Source: Argentina anserina (Eukaryota; Streptophyta; Magnoliopsida; Rosales; Rosaceae). From it: a DNA stretch of 64,000 bases. The notes beneath the pieces were generated by a model. It was not told the DNA's origin. It made no database searches and saw nothing but the letters and a program-made list of their open reading frames with translations. Shown in pieces: positions 24,901 through 37,139 of this stretch. Where the stretch lies: NCBI RefSeq assembly GCF_933775445.1, contig NC_065875.1:9189001-9253000 (forward strand), given 5' to 3'. The number at the start of each line of letters is the position of its first letter. Within the stretch, counting starts at the first letter, position 1. The translations under genes were made by a program, and so were the position numbers.

Positions 24901-25538
24901 AATTATACAAAATATAAGCTTACCGTATAACCTCTATAGGCGGCTTGGATTTTAGTAACAGAAGCATGGTGGTTCCTTAGAGTTGGTTCTGCCCTGTAGC
25001 TGATCTCCTTATGATGATGAACTATCTTAGGAGATGGAGCTCTTGGAGAGGGCGGTCTTGGAGATGGAGCCCTTGGAGAAGGAACCCTTGGAGAAGCTGC
25101 CCTTGGAGAATCAACTCTTGCAACCACTGGAGGTGGTGATTGTGGTTGCTCATCAGGTATAGGAGGTCTAAAAGGTATTATATGTTGCTCCCTTTCAAAA
25201 TCCCCAAAAATTTTCTCAATGCTGCTCGGTTCTCTGAACAGGGGAATGAATGAATTGGTTTCTCCATTTTTTAGTTTTCCCTTGTTCTTTTCTTTTCCAC
25301 TTTTCTTCTCCAAACCCTGTAATATGACAAACAAGGTGCGAGTATGCAGTATGAATTATGTTTGATTAGGATGGAAGGCATTTTGCATTTTTTTTTACGA
25401 AGACAATGTCAATCAAAAACTTGGAAGAAGAGATGAGGCAAGAGAGGAGAGGAATCTACTTACATTGACCACCTTCTCCTTGGAGTGAGGTGAAAAAGCC
25501 CTCTTTATAGCAGAAAACCAACTCCCTTTCTTTCCCAT
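21928..25538 (-). CDS. IQD: IQ67-domain (IQD) calmodulin-binding protein, IQD13/14-like
   Basis: IQD proteins bind calmodulin and associate with microtubules or the plasma membrane, shaping cell form. Coding exons on the minus strand are 25538-25464, 25316-24924, 24359-24120, 23166-23035 and 22677-21928 (75+393+240+132+750 nt). They join in frame to 529 aa with GT/AG borders. The N-terminus MGKKGSWFSAIKRAFSPHSK is classic for the family. A Pro/Ser-rich run of SPRAPSPR-type repeats lies at about 95-130. The IQ67 domain straddles the exon 2/3 border (about 145-211): IQAAYRGYT, then ARRSFRALKGLLRLQ and further IQ-like QLLVRVQSQIQSRR. That phase-0 intron is a known IQ67 hallmark. LADIRSGGFPWWWNWLERQ starts exon 5, and a DUF4005-like PSYMAPTASAKAKAR lies further on. 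The high pI fits the family. No damage is seen. Confidence 0.93.
23368..23640. repeat. 135-bp tandem duplication in an IQD intron
   Basis: Two near-identical copies, 23368-23502 and 23503-23640, lie head to tail in the intron between the third and fourth IQD coding exons. They differ mainly in the length of an internal T-run (12 versus about 14) and a few bases. A recent local duplication is the simplest reading. Confidence 0.85.
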
Positions 25539-26830
25539 GTTCCTAGCATTCCTGGCTGTTCCTAAAATAAAAATCAATCAAACAATTAAGGAGATTCCAG
25601 CTCCTGGTAAACTACAAACGCAGAAACATTTTTCTTGGCCGGAAACCACATGAAAAGCAAACATACAGGTAAAGCTTTTAGTCTTATTAACAGGATCCAT
25701 CACATGCCAGATTGATGGCCTCTTAGACAGCTTAAATTATCTTACACGCACGGTATAAACTAGGACATAAACCCTATATGAACAATCCATATTGCATTTT
25801 CACATTTATATATCTTTGATCAGTCAATGAGACCAAAGTCACCAGACACACTGAAATGAACCCTACTGGATAACCAACAGAAGCAGAGATGGGTCAACTA
25901 CCCAAAAAAAGTAAGTCCTATAAGGAGCAATGAAAATCACATCAATGAAATCTGAAACAAAGCAAGCTTCAAGCATCTACACAGTAGTGAATACAAATCA
26001 TGTTGTCGAAAACTTCAGCCTGTTTTTTGCTCCAAACGTTCCTTAAATTAACCTATTCAATATCTATATATGAACAAAAACAAATTGAGATCATACTGGA
26101 ATTAGATCAGAAAAAAACTACAACTGAATATTCAAACTCCCAGTAACTGTCATATTGATTATCCTTAATCAATTGAGAACAAAAACAACCCGCCAAAAAC
26201 AAACAGAACAAATTTGCAGGCACAGGGGGGGGGGGGAGAGAGAGAGAGAGAGAGAGAGAGTTAACGGTAACAAGACAATAAGTCTCCAGGAGGAAACAGC
26301 ATCTGACACACTGAAAAAACAAGAGGGATCCCAAGAAGAAGAAAAAAAATTAATATGAAAAATTCCGAAAATCAATAGATATGCTCCTCTTTGCTCCACA
26401 TGAGTTTTCTCGTATTCCGATTAATCTATATAAACTAATCCCTTACAATCAAAAGTAATTTCTATCAACCTTAAATACACAGAGGCAAAAACCCAAAAGG
26501 ATTATTAACAGGAGAGAGTGAGATGATTTGTACCTTATTGAGACCATCCAAGCTTCCAAATAGCCTTGAAAAAAGCTGCTACAAGCAAAAGAAAAGAGCA
26601 AGAAGCAGAGAAGAGAAGGGAAGAGGGGTAGGCTCGGTTCCCCTTAGTCTCTAAGCTTTCCTTTGTTATACAAACACATGCTTCGTTTCCACAGAAACCC
26701 TTTTACAAGAGAAGAAGAATTGAAAATGGGTTGTTGATGACAACAGACCCTCTTTCTCTCTGGCTGGCTGGCTCTACCACTTCGAATCTGGTCCTTGCTT
26801 GTATGGATTTGCTTTTCTTCTTCTTTAACA
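25539..26830 (-). promoter_or_regulatory. IQD 5'UTR with intron and upstream leader
   Basis: Just upstream of the ATG, a short leader (25539-25563) is preceded by a good acceptor (TTTTATTTTAG). A matching donor (AATAAG/GTACAAATC) lies at 26534-26533, so a 5'UTR intron of about 970 bp (25564-26533) is likely. The upstream leader is 26534 to roughly 26830. The intron contains an 11-G run joined to an AG microsatellite (26226-26260). Splice sites are seen; transcript ends are inferred. Confidence 0.5.
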
Positions 26831-26839
26831 CCACCTTTT

Positions 26840-28350
26840 ACCTTTTGTGGGATTTATAATTTAGTTTAAGCTAAGCTGAGGATGTTGGATGATCATGAAT
26901 CATGATGACCAAGAAAGAAAGAGAGAGAGAGACATGGAGGTTGCCCACTTTGTCACTCAATGTGTCATTGTGTGTGTGGCCAACTTCAACTAACTTTACT
27001 TGAATGGGAAGACTATTTGGGCCGAAGATACTTATTACACGGTTGGTTCCATGGGGGTTGGTACCTCTGTTTCTGTTTTCTAGTTTTTCTCTCTTTATTA
27101 CTTCCGTACTCATCCTTCGTCTTTATTGCAACGGTCGTAGAATTGGATTTTTGGATAACAAAATCTATCCTACCATTTAAAGAAGCCTCTCTACCATGGA
27201 TCCCTCTACTATTTATCTAAATAATTATTTTAAGAAAATATCCTGCTTTTGTAACCGGGAAGCATCATTTTTGTTAAAAAAATACACTCATAATTCTTTA
27301 TCGAAATATTAAAAAGCGAATTTCACACAACAAAGCGTATTTCCACAAATAGAGTGAAGTTATGTCGTCAATGGTTTTTTTTGTTTTGTTAGCGTTCCTT
27401 GATGCTAAAGTGGTTGGGTTTAGTGGACACAGGTTTTCTTGGCCTTGTAATCTCGAAGTCTCCATTGTTGTTGATCAGGCTAGGATTGTGGCAATAATTA
27501 AACAGAAATCCAAGAGGAGATATCACAAATCAATTTTCATCAATAGATTGTATAAATGAGTTAAAGTCAGAACTCATACGGTGGACATGAAAACTCATTA
27601 CTTAGGCTGCTTAACTAACCTAAAGGGTATTTCACCCCAAACTCATCTACTCAAGGTGTTAAGACTTGGTTTTGGCGACAAAATTCCAAGACATATGTGC
27701 GCATTTGGTCCATGTGTTGCTTGAGCACGTATCTTTTACTTTGAAAGTGGTGCACAACCGGGTTAGTGTGTCTTAACCAAAATACCAAGTTGAGAAAGAG
27801 TCAAGTCCAAAGATGGGGTCTTGTACGTCCAAAACCCAAAAGGACCAAATGACTTGCGTTATGGTCTAAGCTACATTGCTTGACCCATTCTTAAGGCAAC
27901 TACTTGTCTTAAACCGTATTTGTATGAATTGTAGCATAACACGTACCAATTCTTACATACTAATTAACAATCAAAATCATACCTTTTACCTGATAATGAA
28001 AAGCACTAACAATAGCTGGTATAACAACGATTAGAATAATTGAGAGGAGAGGGAATAAGCGTTTGGTGGATACGTGGACCACTGGATATAAGCCATGTGA
28101 TCTCAGCCGTCAGTTCGTACGTCCTAATTCTCTAATTATTCCGGCCTTGCAAATATTAGATATGGTATTGTCAGAATTAACGTCTAAATTAGATGGCTAA
28201 AGAAAGATTGATTGGCTAAAGAAAGATTCATGATGTAATGTGATGAAATTAAAAGTATAATTAAATACTAACATGATGTTCCCTCCTCAGGGGTACGTAA
28301 ACTGAATTTAATCTTAATTATTTCAACCAAAGTAATTAAGGATTGTTGTC
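26840..28350. other. No recognisable gene
   Basis: Promoter-side flank of the IQD gene followed by AT-rich DNA. Short plus-strand ORFs at 26960-27220 and 27362-27559 show no family features. Confidence 0.35.
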
Positions 28351-28359
28351 ATTTTAATC

Positions 28360-28530
28360 AAAGTCTAAACTCTGAGCTCTACCGTTATATTATCTTTTCG
28401 GTGCCTATCTTTTCATATATGATTACTCCTACTTAAAGTTTCAATATTGATCTCCATGGCGTATTTTTTCTCTATTAATCGAGGTCTAAACTCTGAGCTC
28501 CACCGCTACACTATCCTGCTATTTCTATTC
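28360..28530. repeat. Imperfect tandem pair, period about 125 bp
   Basis: The word GTCTAAACTCTGAGCTC followed by (T/C)ACCG(T/C)TA occurs at about 28363 and again at about 28485. Flanking bases also match, suggesting an old duplication. Confidence 0.5.
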
Positions 28531-28599
28531 CGGTTATGGATAGATGATCGATGGTGGATAAAGTATAGGTCAGCCTAAGACTCAGCCTAGATTGGTCTT

Positions 28600-29990
28600 T
28601 TTGTTAGGGGTATGTTACATCGGGTTTCCGGCGGCGGAACTCTGGCGAACCGATGAAGCTTTTTGATCACCTATAAACCACAAGCACACGGCGTTACGGA
28701 GTGAAGACCGGGTTGGCCGGGCTTCAACGTTCTGATGCCTAAGTCAGCAAAGATAAACTATGATATGTGTGAGTGGAGGATAAGAGGCTTAGGAGAGCTT
28801 ACCTTGATGTGGAGAGGAAATGCATATTTATAGAGATAAATAGGGTGCAACCAGTGAAATTACCAAACTGCCCTCGTGGGCTAATAATAGCTGCAATGGG
28901 CTTTTGGGCCAATTGGACCCTAAAACGGTGAGCAATCATGATGTTTAGCCCATTAAAGGGCGTATCGTTAACAAGTGCCCAAATTCTCGATCAAGAGACT
29001 TTCTTGAGTGGTGATTTTATCAAATAAAACATCGGGAGTGTGAGTTTGAACGAGTGCTGGAGCACTAGTGGTGACACTACCAGTCACGAGTCCCCGAAGT
29101 CCCCATGCAAAAGAGTGGCTGACCAGGCATAAAGAAACATGCACAATGATGTATGCTTCCAGAGAAATCGTATAATGTAAGTATAGTCTGTGGGACATGT
29201 GATGGCAATGCACGTTGAGTATGCACGTGGTGCATGATGAGCATGTATATGATATATGATGAGTGTGCACATGATGCATAATGTATAAGTCCCCCGGTCC
29301 CCATATGGCAGGGACGGACCGGTGGAAAGACGTCAGGCCCCGGAGAGACCGGGCGATAAAATAAGTATAGTGCAAGAAGAACCGAAATCAAGACAAGCGA
29401 GTGTTACAATCCGGAGGACCATGTGGCAGCGTATACGACGTGCCGACATATGGCGATACGTGATTCGGGGGATCATATGGCGATGCGTTCGATAGGTGTG
29501 GCGTGGTTCGGGGGACCATATGGCGATGTGTGGCATAGATGGTTGTGGTCCGAGGGATCAGATGGCGATATTGGCGACATACGGTTGCCGCTAGGTGCTA
29601 GAATGCCTACGTACCCACGTATGGGATCAAATCAAATGTAGTTCCTTTGGAGTTAAGCCGGGCCAATGCGATCAGGGCAAGGCGAGTATGCGTGTAACGC
29701 ATGTTATCGTGTGGCAGGTGAAACACATCAAGTCCCCAGTATTCGGATCATGGCGAAGAGGAGGCACGAATCCCCCGGTGTCCGGAGTTGTAGAACCGGG
29801 CCAGAAACTATCTAAGTGCACGCCCGGATCGGGCCGAGGCAAGATGCGGCCGAGGAGGTCGAGAAGGGGCCGAGTGAGAGCGACCGGGGCCGGTGCATCC
29901 GAGCGAGTGCTACCAGTGCGTCCAAGGCAAGGCACGATCGAGGCTCGTGCGACTAAGGCTCGTGCGACCAAGGTAAGGCAGCCAATATGA
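28600..29990 (-). repeat. GC-rich repeat block with LTR-like promoter, unclassified
   Basis: GC-rich compared with both flanks. On the minus strand a CTATAAATATGC TATA box (about 28825-28837) is preceded by GGGCC-rich upstream sequence and followed by a leader, as in an LTR. Within 29420-29580 several imperfect units repeat CATATGGCGATG with GGTTCGGGGGACC/GGGATC. Long ORFs on both strands here show no domain and look like GC artefacts. I could not find paired LTRs, a primer-binding site or a target duplication. A solo LTR of a gypsy-type element is possible. Confidence 0.35.
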
Positions 29991-29994
29991 TACT

Positions 29995-31130
29995 TCTGTT
30001 AACTTTGCTGTTAAAATGCTCATCTGCCACCTAAACGGCCCTGCTGCCAAGCAAAGACATGGGTAAAAAAGTGATTGCCAAATTTATTTACTTTTTTAAG
30101 GAAAATAAGAAAAATTATTCACTTCAATGAAATCCATCAAGATCAACTTTTATTCCTTTGTTTAAGCTCTCCCACTGATCTTGGTAGGGGAACAACACAC
30201 CTCCTTTCGAAAAAAAAAAAACGCTCTCACCGATCATAATATTGAATGGCACAGGGGTGTGTCCTCAAAAAACGAAAACGTTATGCCTCTGTTATCTCCT
30301 CTAGTGTCAAAACCACATGGCGAAACACAGGTTAGCAGCTCCACACGACAGTTTTTCTTTTATTCAGTTGATGACTGATAGTATGAGAGATGGCTTCTGC
30401 AGATAACTTGATGCTTGAAATAATAATAATTATAGTAATGCACCCATCACCGGTTCTTCAAAAGAAGAAGGATATAAACAATAGTAATTGAGTCTTTGCC
30501 AAAATTCCAGCAAGTTTTTGTTCACCAAATTTTCATTTTTTTTAATTAAGTGATTTTAGAATTATAAGGATTTATAGTTTAATCAATAAAAAAATTATGT
30601 TTGACAATTTTACCCTCATTTTTAATGGTAAATCAGACAGATGTACTATAATAGCTGACGGAACATTAACTTAGGTACCATTTATGTAGTTCTCTCTTTT
30701 GAAGCATATTTTAGATACCATTTGAGGATTTTGCTCTTTTGTTATGCACCTCTAATTATGCATGTAATTAATAGGCCCGCCATGTAACAATGACTAGTAG
30801 GCATGCATTCTTCTTGAAAAATGATCATTTCATACTAATTTAACATTCTAATTGCCCATTTCAATGACAAAATTCAAAATGTGACCATTTCAACACAAGA
30901 TAAACTAATATTTGGCCAATTAGTACAAAAACCATAGTTTTAAGACTATTTCACCTCATTTATCTAAACACTAATTTATAGAGAAAGTTGACGAAATATG
31001 ACACTTTTCCGGAGTCCTGATCACCCGTCACCAAACTCCGATTGTCGTCCCCGGACACCGGTCAACTACGCTGGACTCCAGCCACCGTTGCCAGACTTGT
31101 CGCCGGATTCCAACCACCGGTCGCTAGTAA
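29995..31130. other. No recognisable gene
   Basis: AT-rich intergenic DNA without coding features, leading into the minisatellite array. Confidence 0.35.
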
Positions 31131-31137
31131 AAAAACT

Positions 31138-32050
31138 AACATCCAGTAACCCCCAATAATAAATTACTAATACTTAGTAACCTTAATAACAAATTACTGA
31201 TACCCAATAATCTTCAATAACAAATTACTGATACAGTAATCTCCAATAACAAATTACTGATACCCAGTAATCTCCAATAACAAATTATTAACACCCAGTA
31301 ATCCTCAAACAACAAATTACTGACAGTCAATATACTCTAATAACAAATTACTGACACCTAGTAACTCCATAAAAAGCAGCGCATAACAATGTTGTTTAGG
31401 GTTTAGGGTTTAGCATTTAGCGTTTACGCTAAAGCCTAGACTTTAAACCTAAACCCTAAACGCACCCCAAGGGTTTAAGGTTAGCGTTTATGGTTTAGAA
31501 AACTTTAGGGTTTGTTTAACACTTTTTGTCACACTACGTAGCACACTACATGCGTATTTAAAAAAAACGGCGCATAACAATGTTTAGCGATTATGGTTAT
31601 TGTTACCCAATAACTCCCAAATAATAAATTATTGACACCCAACAACCCCTAATAACAAATTATTGACACCCAACAACCTCTAATAACAAATTATTGACAC
31701 CTAGTAACCGCCCAATAACAAATTATTAACACCCAGTAACCCCCCTAATAACAAATTACTGATACACACTAACCCCAATAACAAATTATTGACACCTAGT
31801 AACCCCCCAAATAACAAATTATTGACACCCAGTAACCTCACCTTCATAAAAAGCGGCGCATAACAATGTTTAGCATTTAGGATTTAGGGTCTAGGGTTTA
31901 GCGTTTACGCTAAATCACCCAGAGTCGAAACCCTAAACCCTAAACACAGCCTAACTTTTAGAGTTTAGGGTTTAGAAAAGTTTAGGGGTTAGTGTTAAAT
32001 ATTGTCACACTACGTATCACCCCAATAACATATTACTGACACCTAGTAAC
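31138..32050. repeat. Minisatellite mixed with telomere-like TTTAGGG arrays
   Basis: Units of about 33-37 bp built on AATAACAAATTA(C/T)TGACACC(C/T)AGTAAC recur at 31138-31360, 31600-31850 and 32010-32050, and again beyond the inserted element at 33150-33240. Between them lie blocks of degenerate plant telomere repeat (TTTAGGG/CCCTAAA, in both orientations, 31390-31520 and 31870-32000) with the shared words GCGGCGCATAACAATG and GTCACACTACGTA. The compound block (minisatellite plus telomere-like) is therefore itself repeated about every 480 bp. Confidence 0.8.
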
Positions 32051-32065
32051 TCCATAAATAACAAA

Positions 32066-33149
32066 GGCATAAATGCCGATTTGCACCCCAAACTTGGCTG
32101 AAATTGTCAATTTACATCCCGAACTTGCATTTGAGTCAATTTACCTCCTAAACTTGGTAAAAATTGCCGATTTACACACCGAACTTGTATTTGAGTCAAT
32201 TTACCTCCTAAACTTGGTAAAAATTGCCGATTTGCACCCAATCCGTTAAATTTAACTGTTTCTATCCAATTTTGCGTCACATGTCATTCATTTAAGGGGT
32301 AGTATTGTCATTATATATTTATATTTTTCTTAAAAATAAATAAAAATATTCTTTAAAATGAAGATTATTTTGTTAATCAAATTATTTATTTACATCTTTT
32401 TTTCTACCTACTTAACCCTACTTTGAATTATATATTCAATATACCCACCCATTCAAATATAGTGTGTTGTGTATAAATATATTTTTATATGTACACATTG
32501 TTAGAGGATGAACAAAACAAGAATAATAACGACGTAATATAACAGAACGTAACCGTTTATTGATTGATAATGAGGCCAATATATAGGCATTACATAACCA
32601 CAATCCCGTAGGATTCGGAGTCCTAATCTATTACAGAGATGCGAATCTATCTCTAACAGAAAACCTAATAAGGCTAAGACACACATAATGGTAGAATAGT
32701 AATTCTCTCGGAACACATTTATTTTTAATTTTCAATGTATTTATTTATTTATATTTTTTCTAATATCTTTTAACATACCATATCACATAAAATAATAAAT
32801 ATATAAATCAATAACATGTTTCGAAAAAACAAACATTGTAGCAAGTGTTCCTCTTAAGTAATTTTATTAATTTATTTCATTATTCAATATGAATAAATAT
32901 ATAATGACAATACTACCTCTTAAATGCATGACATGTGACGCAAAATTGGATAGAAACAGTTAAATTTAACGGATGGGATGCAAATCAGCAATTTTTACCA
33001 AGTTTAGGAGGTAAATTGACTCAAATACAAGTTCGGGGTGTAAATCAGCAATTTTTACTAAGTTTAGGAGGTAAATTGACTCAAATGCAAGTTCGGGATG
33101 CAAGTTGACAATTTCAACCAAGTTTGGGGTGCAAATTGGCATTTATGCC
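32066..33149. mobile_element. MULE-like element with about 260-bp inverted ends and 9-bp target duplication
   Basis: Left end 32066-32325 and right end 32893-33149 are inverted copies at roughly 95% identity, starting GGCATAAATGCC(G/A)ATTTGC. Each arm contains two internal direct repeats (GTCAATTTACCTCCTAAACTT). The flanks are perfect 9-bp direct repeats AATAACAAA (32057-32065 and 33150-33158). Long TIRs with a 9-bp duplication are the signature of Mutator-like elements. No transposase is encoded, so it is non-autonomous. Caveat: the surrounding minisatellite itself contains AATAACAAATTA, so the duplication could partly reflect the array. Confidence 0.8.
32499..32715 (-). repeat. Solo LTR nested inside the MULE-like element
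   Basis: Starts TGTTAGAGG and ends CGGAACA, with TG/CA termini. On the minus strand it shows TATATATTGG (about 32575) and AATAAA (about 32557), in the order expected of an LTR. CACAT occurs at 32494-32498 and again at 32714-32718, the second overlapping the terminal CA, so the exact 5-bp target duplication is ambiguous. There is no internal domain, so it is probably a solo LTR left by recombination. Confidence 0.6.
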
Positions 33150-33239
33150 AATAACAAATTACTAACACGCAGTAACCCGCTAATAACAAATTACTGACAC
33201 CTAATAAATATAGTAAACATGTTACTGACCCTCAATAAG

Positions 33240-34020
33240 TTACTTATCCCGCAATATGTGTGTTGTTGGTGCCTATTATATGTAAAGTGTATTGTTCAAC
33301 ATATCTAGCTACTATATCATGCTGCAAGATCTTCTGATGAAGTAGTAGCAATGGATAGATACTATAAAAATGTATTGTACAATGGTAAGAAATCAAATTT
33401 TCGAGTTCATAAAGTATATCCCTTCATATCAGAATAGAAGCAAATTGAAGACCAACAAATAGGAATTATTTGAGTTTTACCTCCGAGCTATACATATTTA
33501 AATTCAGGTGTCAACAGCTTTTGAGCAATTCTTTTCAACATAATACAGGAGTCCCCTTGTTTGATTAATGACCGCTGATACACCTTTTGGAGGTGGTAGG
33601 CACAAAATATAGGTGACAACTATATGTCAGGAACAAATTTGATCAAAGCTTTTGTCAATGGAAGTACATAAGATATATAATGTATCAGTAAGCAAGCAGC
33701 CCTCAAAGATATAGTCAGGGGAACCCAAAAATCTAAGCAAGTACTTATCGCATTGTCTCCGCCAATCTCTCTTGCTCTCTTGGTCCCACCGAAAAAAACT
33801 CCAGGTTAGGGAAGGTCATTACTCAATACTACATTGAGGAAAATGTAATAACTAATAAAGAGACTTCAGAATATCAACAATAAGGTTGAATAGATCAGAT
33901 AACTCAAACACAAGTAGTCATGAATTACTCTAAAAAGCTCAGTACGTAGATTGATTGGTCTACTAAGGCAGAATTCAAATGAATGAAGGAAAAAGAATAC
34001 AAAAGATAAAACGAAAATGA
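33240..34020. other. No recognisable gene
   Basis: Low-copy-looking sequence between the minisatellite and the GC-rich exon-like block at 34.0-34.4 kb. I see no coding motifs or repeat ends. Confidence 0.35.
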
Positions 34021-34025
34021 TTGGT

Positions 34026-34249
34026 ACCTGATTTCTTCCGATATGAATATCAGCAGGAGTTTCTGATCAGAATACCAACAGTCGTTGTCGTCTTCATTGA
34101 GGCCGCGGCGATAGCAGCAGCGACAACGGCGCCACTGTCTTCATCGAGGCAGCAGCGGCGAGGAACATCGGCGTCGACGAGGCAGGAGAGAAAGAGGCTT
34201 CGTCGGAGTTGGCGTCGTCTAGAAAGATCGGTGTCGACGAGGCGGTCGG

Positions 34250-34284
<35 letters not shown>

Positions 34285-34425
34285 AGATGGGGAACCTTCG
34301 ATTTCAGAGGTGGATCTGAGCGTCTTCTCCGGTCTGGTGTTGAATATGAGATTCGTCTCCAACAACACACGCAGCGTCGGTGCAGAGAGATGTTTCAGAC
34401 TGGGGCAGTTGAATTAGAGGGAGGG
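34026..34425 (-). other. Orphan GC-rich first-exon-like block
   Basis: A 400-bp GC-rich island in AT-rich DNA contains a GA microsatellite (34253-34283). On the minus strand it ends in an AAATCAG/GTACCA donor-like site at 34028-34026, as a 5' exon would. The ORFs on both strands are driven by the microsatellite and Arg/Ser-rich codons and have no domain. No downstream exons were recognised, so it may be the stump of a lost gene. Confidence 0.3.
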
Positions 34426-34429
34426 TAAG

Positions 34430-36000
34430 TCTGTCTTTTTATTATTAATCATTGGAATGGGATTTTTTTTTGGGAGCTTCTATTCATACCTCCTAAAATG
34501 GCACTTGGACCTCCATCTTTTTTTTAGATAGTTTTGACTTAGTCAATACATATGAAATTACCAAAAAAACATATAATAATAAAAATACAAGAAGGGAAAT
34601 AATTCATTACTTGACTATTATAAAATATAAATGTAGATCATTATCCTTTATATTTATTGCTAGACAATCCAAAATAGGATATCAAATTGCATTAAATGAT
34701 TTAATTGATTACCTTCTTTTTTTATAAACATTATTAGTCAAAAATTTAATATAGTTGATAAACATCAAATTGAATGTGGACGATTTAATGTGAGCCAAAA
34801 AAATAAAACTCGTTCATTAGAGGTTAAAATATTTCATATACGTTGATGAACAAAACTTGTTAATTAGAGGTAAAAATATTTCATATACGTTGATGTTACT
34901 ATCAATGAATGAAAAATATAGTTTACCAATTTATTATGAATTTAGAAAACGAGTGGAAGAGTGATTGAATTAATTCGAGAAAATAATTTGTGTGATTATT
35001 ATGTATTTTTCGAGTTGTATATAATAAATGAATTTGAAATAGAGTAGGAAATAAATTAATAGATAGTAGTATGATTTGATATATCAAATTAGATAAGGGG
35101 CATTTTAGGAAAACTTTGGAGGTCTAAATAGTATTTTAGGTATCTATAAAAGTAAAATGGAGATCTACTGAGTAAAGAGGTCTAAATACCGTTTTTGGAA
35201 GTATGAATAGAAGCTCCCTTTTTTTTTGGTTAACATTTGGAATGGGATAGTAGAATTGGTTTGTGCATTTGGTCAAAACCTCTTCTTCTTATTGTTTCTT
35301 CGTTCTAACGTCAAAACAACGTTGTTTTGGGCTTCATTAATAATTAACGAGGCTTTCATCAAAAAAATAAAAAAATTAACGAGGCAAGAACCAAATCCAT
35401 TCCGGCATCTAACCATATACAATCAAATTTTGCTTTGTTTTATATAATCAAAATATGCTAGTGATACTTTGCCAAAACTCATTTAGGCTATGCTGAAGTT
35501 CAGCAAATTAGATTTTGTAAACATAATTTGCCTTGGCTCATAAAAGATCCTGGATCTGCCGGCCGCCGCTGTGGATAATAGTGGGATTTTACACATGTAC
35601 AATCTCATTTATATCTCTGTTTCTAATGCAATAAAACTGTAACTTCATCTAATTTGAAATGATCCTGAACTCGTTGTAATTCTTCTTAAGTGGATAAATT
35701 AAATTTTGATAAAAATAAAAATAAAGAATGAAATTGCATGCACAATAACTCGTCTTCTCGTAATTAGCCTACCAGAAATTCAGTTCATACCATTGAATGC
35801 TAAATCTTTATTGACTGAGTTGGCTAATGCTATGTTTTAGAAGGAAAGTTAGCTGTTCGAGGCTTCCATGTATTTATCTTGATTAGAATCATTAGATGGC
35901 TCCCCATGATGTTCCTACAAAGAAAAAAAGACCCTAGCCTCTGCGAAATTAGTATCCTGGATCCGCCATGATGATTTCAGTGCATTGTATACCTGATTCG
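34430..36000. other. No recognisable gene
   Basis: AT-rich. A pair of related words (GAGCTTCTATTCATACCTCC near 34468 and its inverse near 35195-35213) may mark the ends of a small unclassified inverted-repeat element of about 750 bp. Confidence 0.35.
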
Positions 36001-37139
36001 TCTTCACACCAGTGCCGGCCCTGGGGCGGTCAAGGAGGCGCGGCCGCACATGGCCCTCTGACCGGCATGGGCCCTCCGGCCGACAAGGGCCTGCAAATTT
36101 TTTTTTTCAGTAGAAATAAGGTATTGGTTATATACTAAGCATGATCCATTTATAACCAAACGGGTTGGTGGATTGGCTACATGCTAGTTTTTATAATTAG
36201 AGTGGCAATGAGGTTGGGAGTTTGATACGGGTTTGTGTTTTTTTTTCCTTTTTTCCCCCTTAACAACTCATTCCCTCATTCATTTTCCCTTTTAACTCCT
36301 CTAGCCTCTCTCTCTATCCAGACTTATTTCTCTCTGGGTTTTGTACTGTTCATGATCAATGAATCAATGATCATTCTCTTCTTCGGTTCTTCCTCATAAT
36401 CCCTTTAATTAGTTCTCTTCTACTCTTTCAATTTCTACTCAAAAATTAAGATTGAAGAAAGGTATGTTGCATTGATGAGTTTGAAATTATTTAAATTTGT
36501 TTCACATTTAACAATGATTCTGTCAATGAACAATCTATTTGTTCCTCACTTCTTTGTATTGTTTTTGGATTTAGTTTGGAGGATTGCTTGTAATCAATTT
36601 GGCTGGAAGCTTGACACTTTGAAGCAATCGGTGGAATCGAGACTTGAGATCGGGTTAGTTGTTTCTGTTTATTTTTCCAATTTCAGATGAGAGCCATAAG
36701 AACTCTTCTCCAATAATTCAATGGCATGTATTTCTCATCCAATAGCTGAAATGATATTAATTGTACAAGTTATTATAGTTACTTACGGTTTGGCATCACT
36801 CTCCCTTATAAGGACAACAATTGCATTTGCCTGTTCTAAATCTTTTATTATTCAAATTTAATTTGATTCCACTGGTACAATTGGCCCAACTTTGTCATGA
36901 GTTCTTATTCCTAGTGTTGCTTGCAAATCGGTCCATTTTCTTCTCTGGGTGAACGTATATAATTTTTATGAAAGTATGTGTGTCAGCAATCCGTGAGATA
37001 TGTACACTCAGTATGTTTTTGTTCATTCAAACCTGCGTAAGTTTTAGCGTAGTTTCCTGAGTGGTTGTTGTGTGCTATTGATTATACAGCATTGTGCATT
37101 CTTATCATTCTCTTCCATATGGGTTTTTATTTTGAACAG

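Noticed and set aside
29595..29990. 131-codon plus-strand ORF and its minus-strand partner as genes
   Set aside because: Open frames on both strands of a GC-rich repeat, no domain, Arg-rich artefact composition.
31138..31850. Regularly spaced repeats that look CRISPR-like
   Set aside because: Units are imperfect and contiguous without unique spacers, and the genome is plant nuclear DNA. They are a minisatellite.
31387..32000. True telomere
   Set aside because: TTTAGGG units are degenerate, short, in both orientations and embedded in other repeats. They are interstitial.
34021..34428. 135-codon Arg-rich ORF as a gene
   Set aside because: Driven by a GA microsatellite coding for repeated Arg-Glu; no family features.
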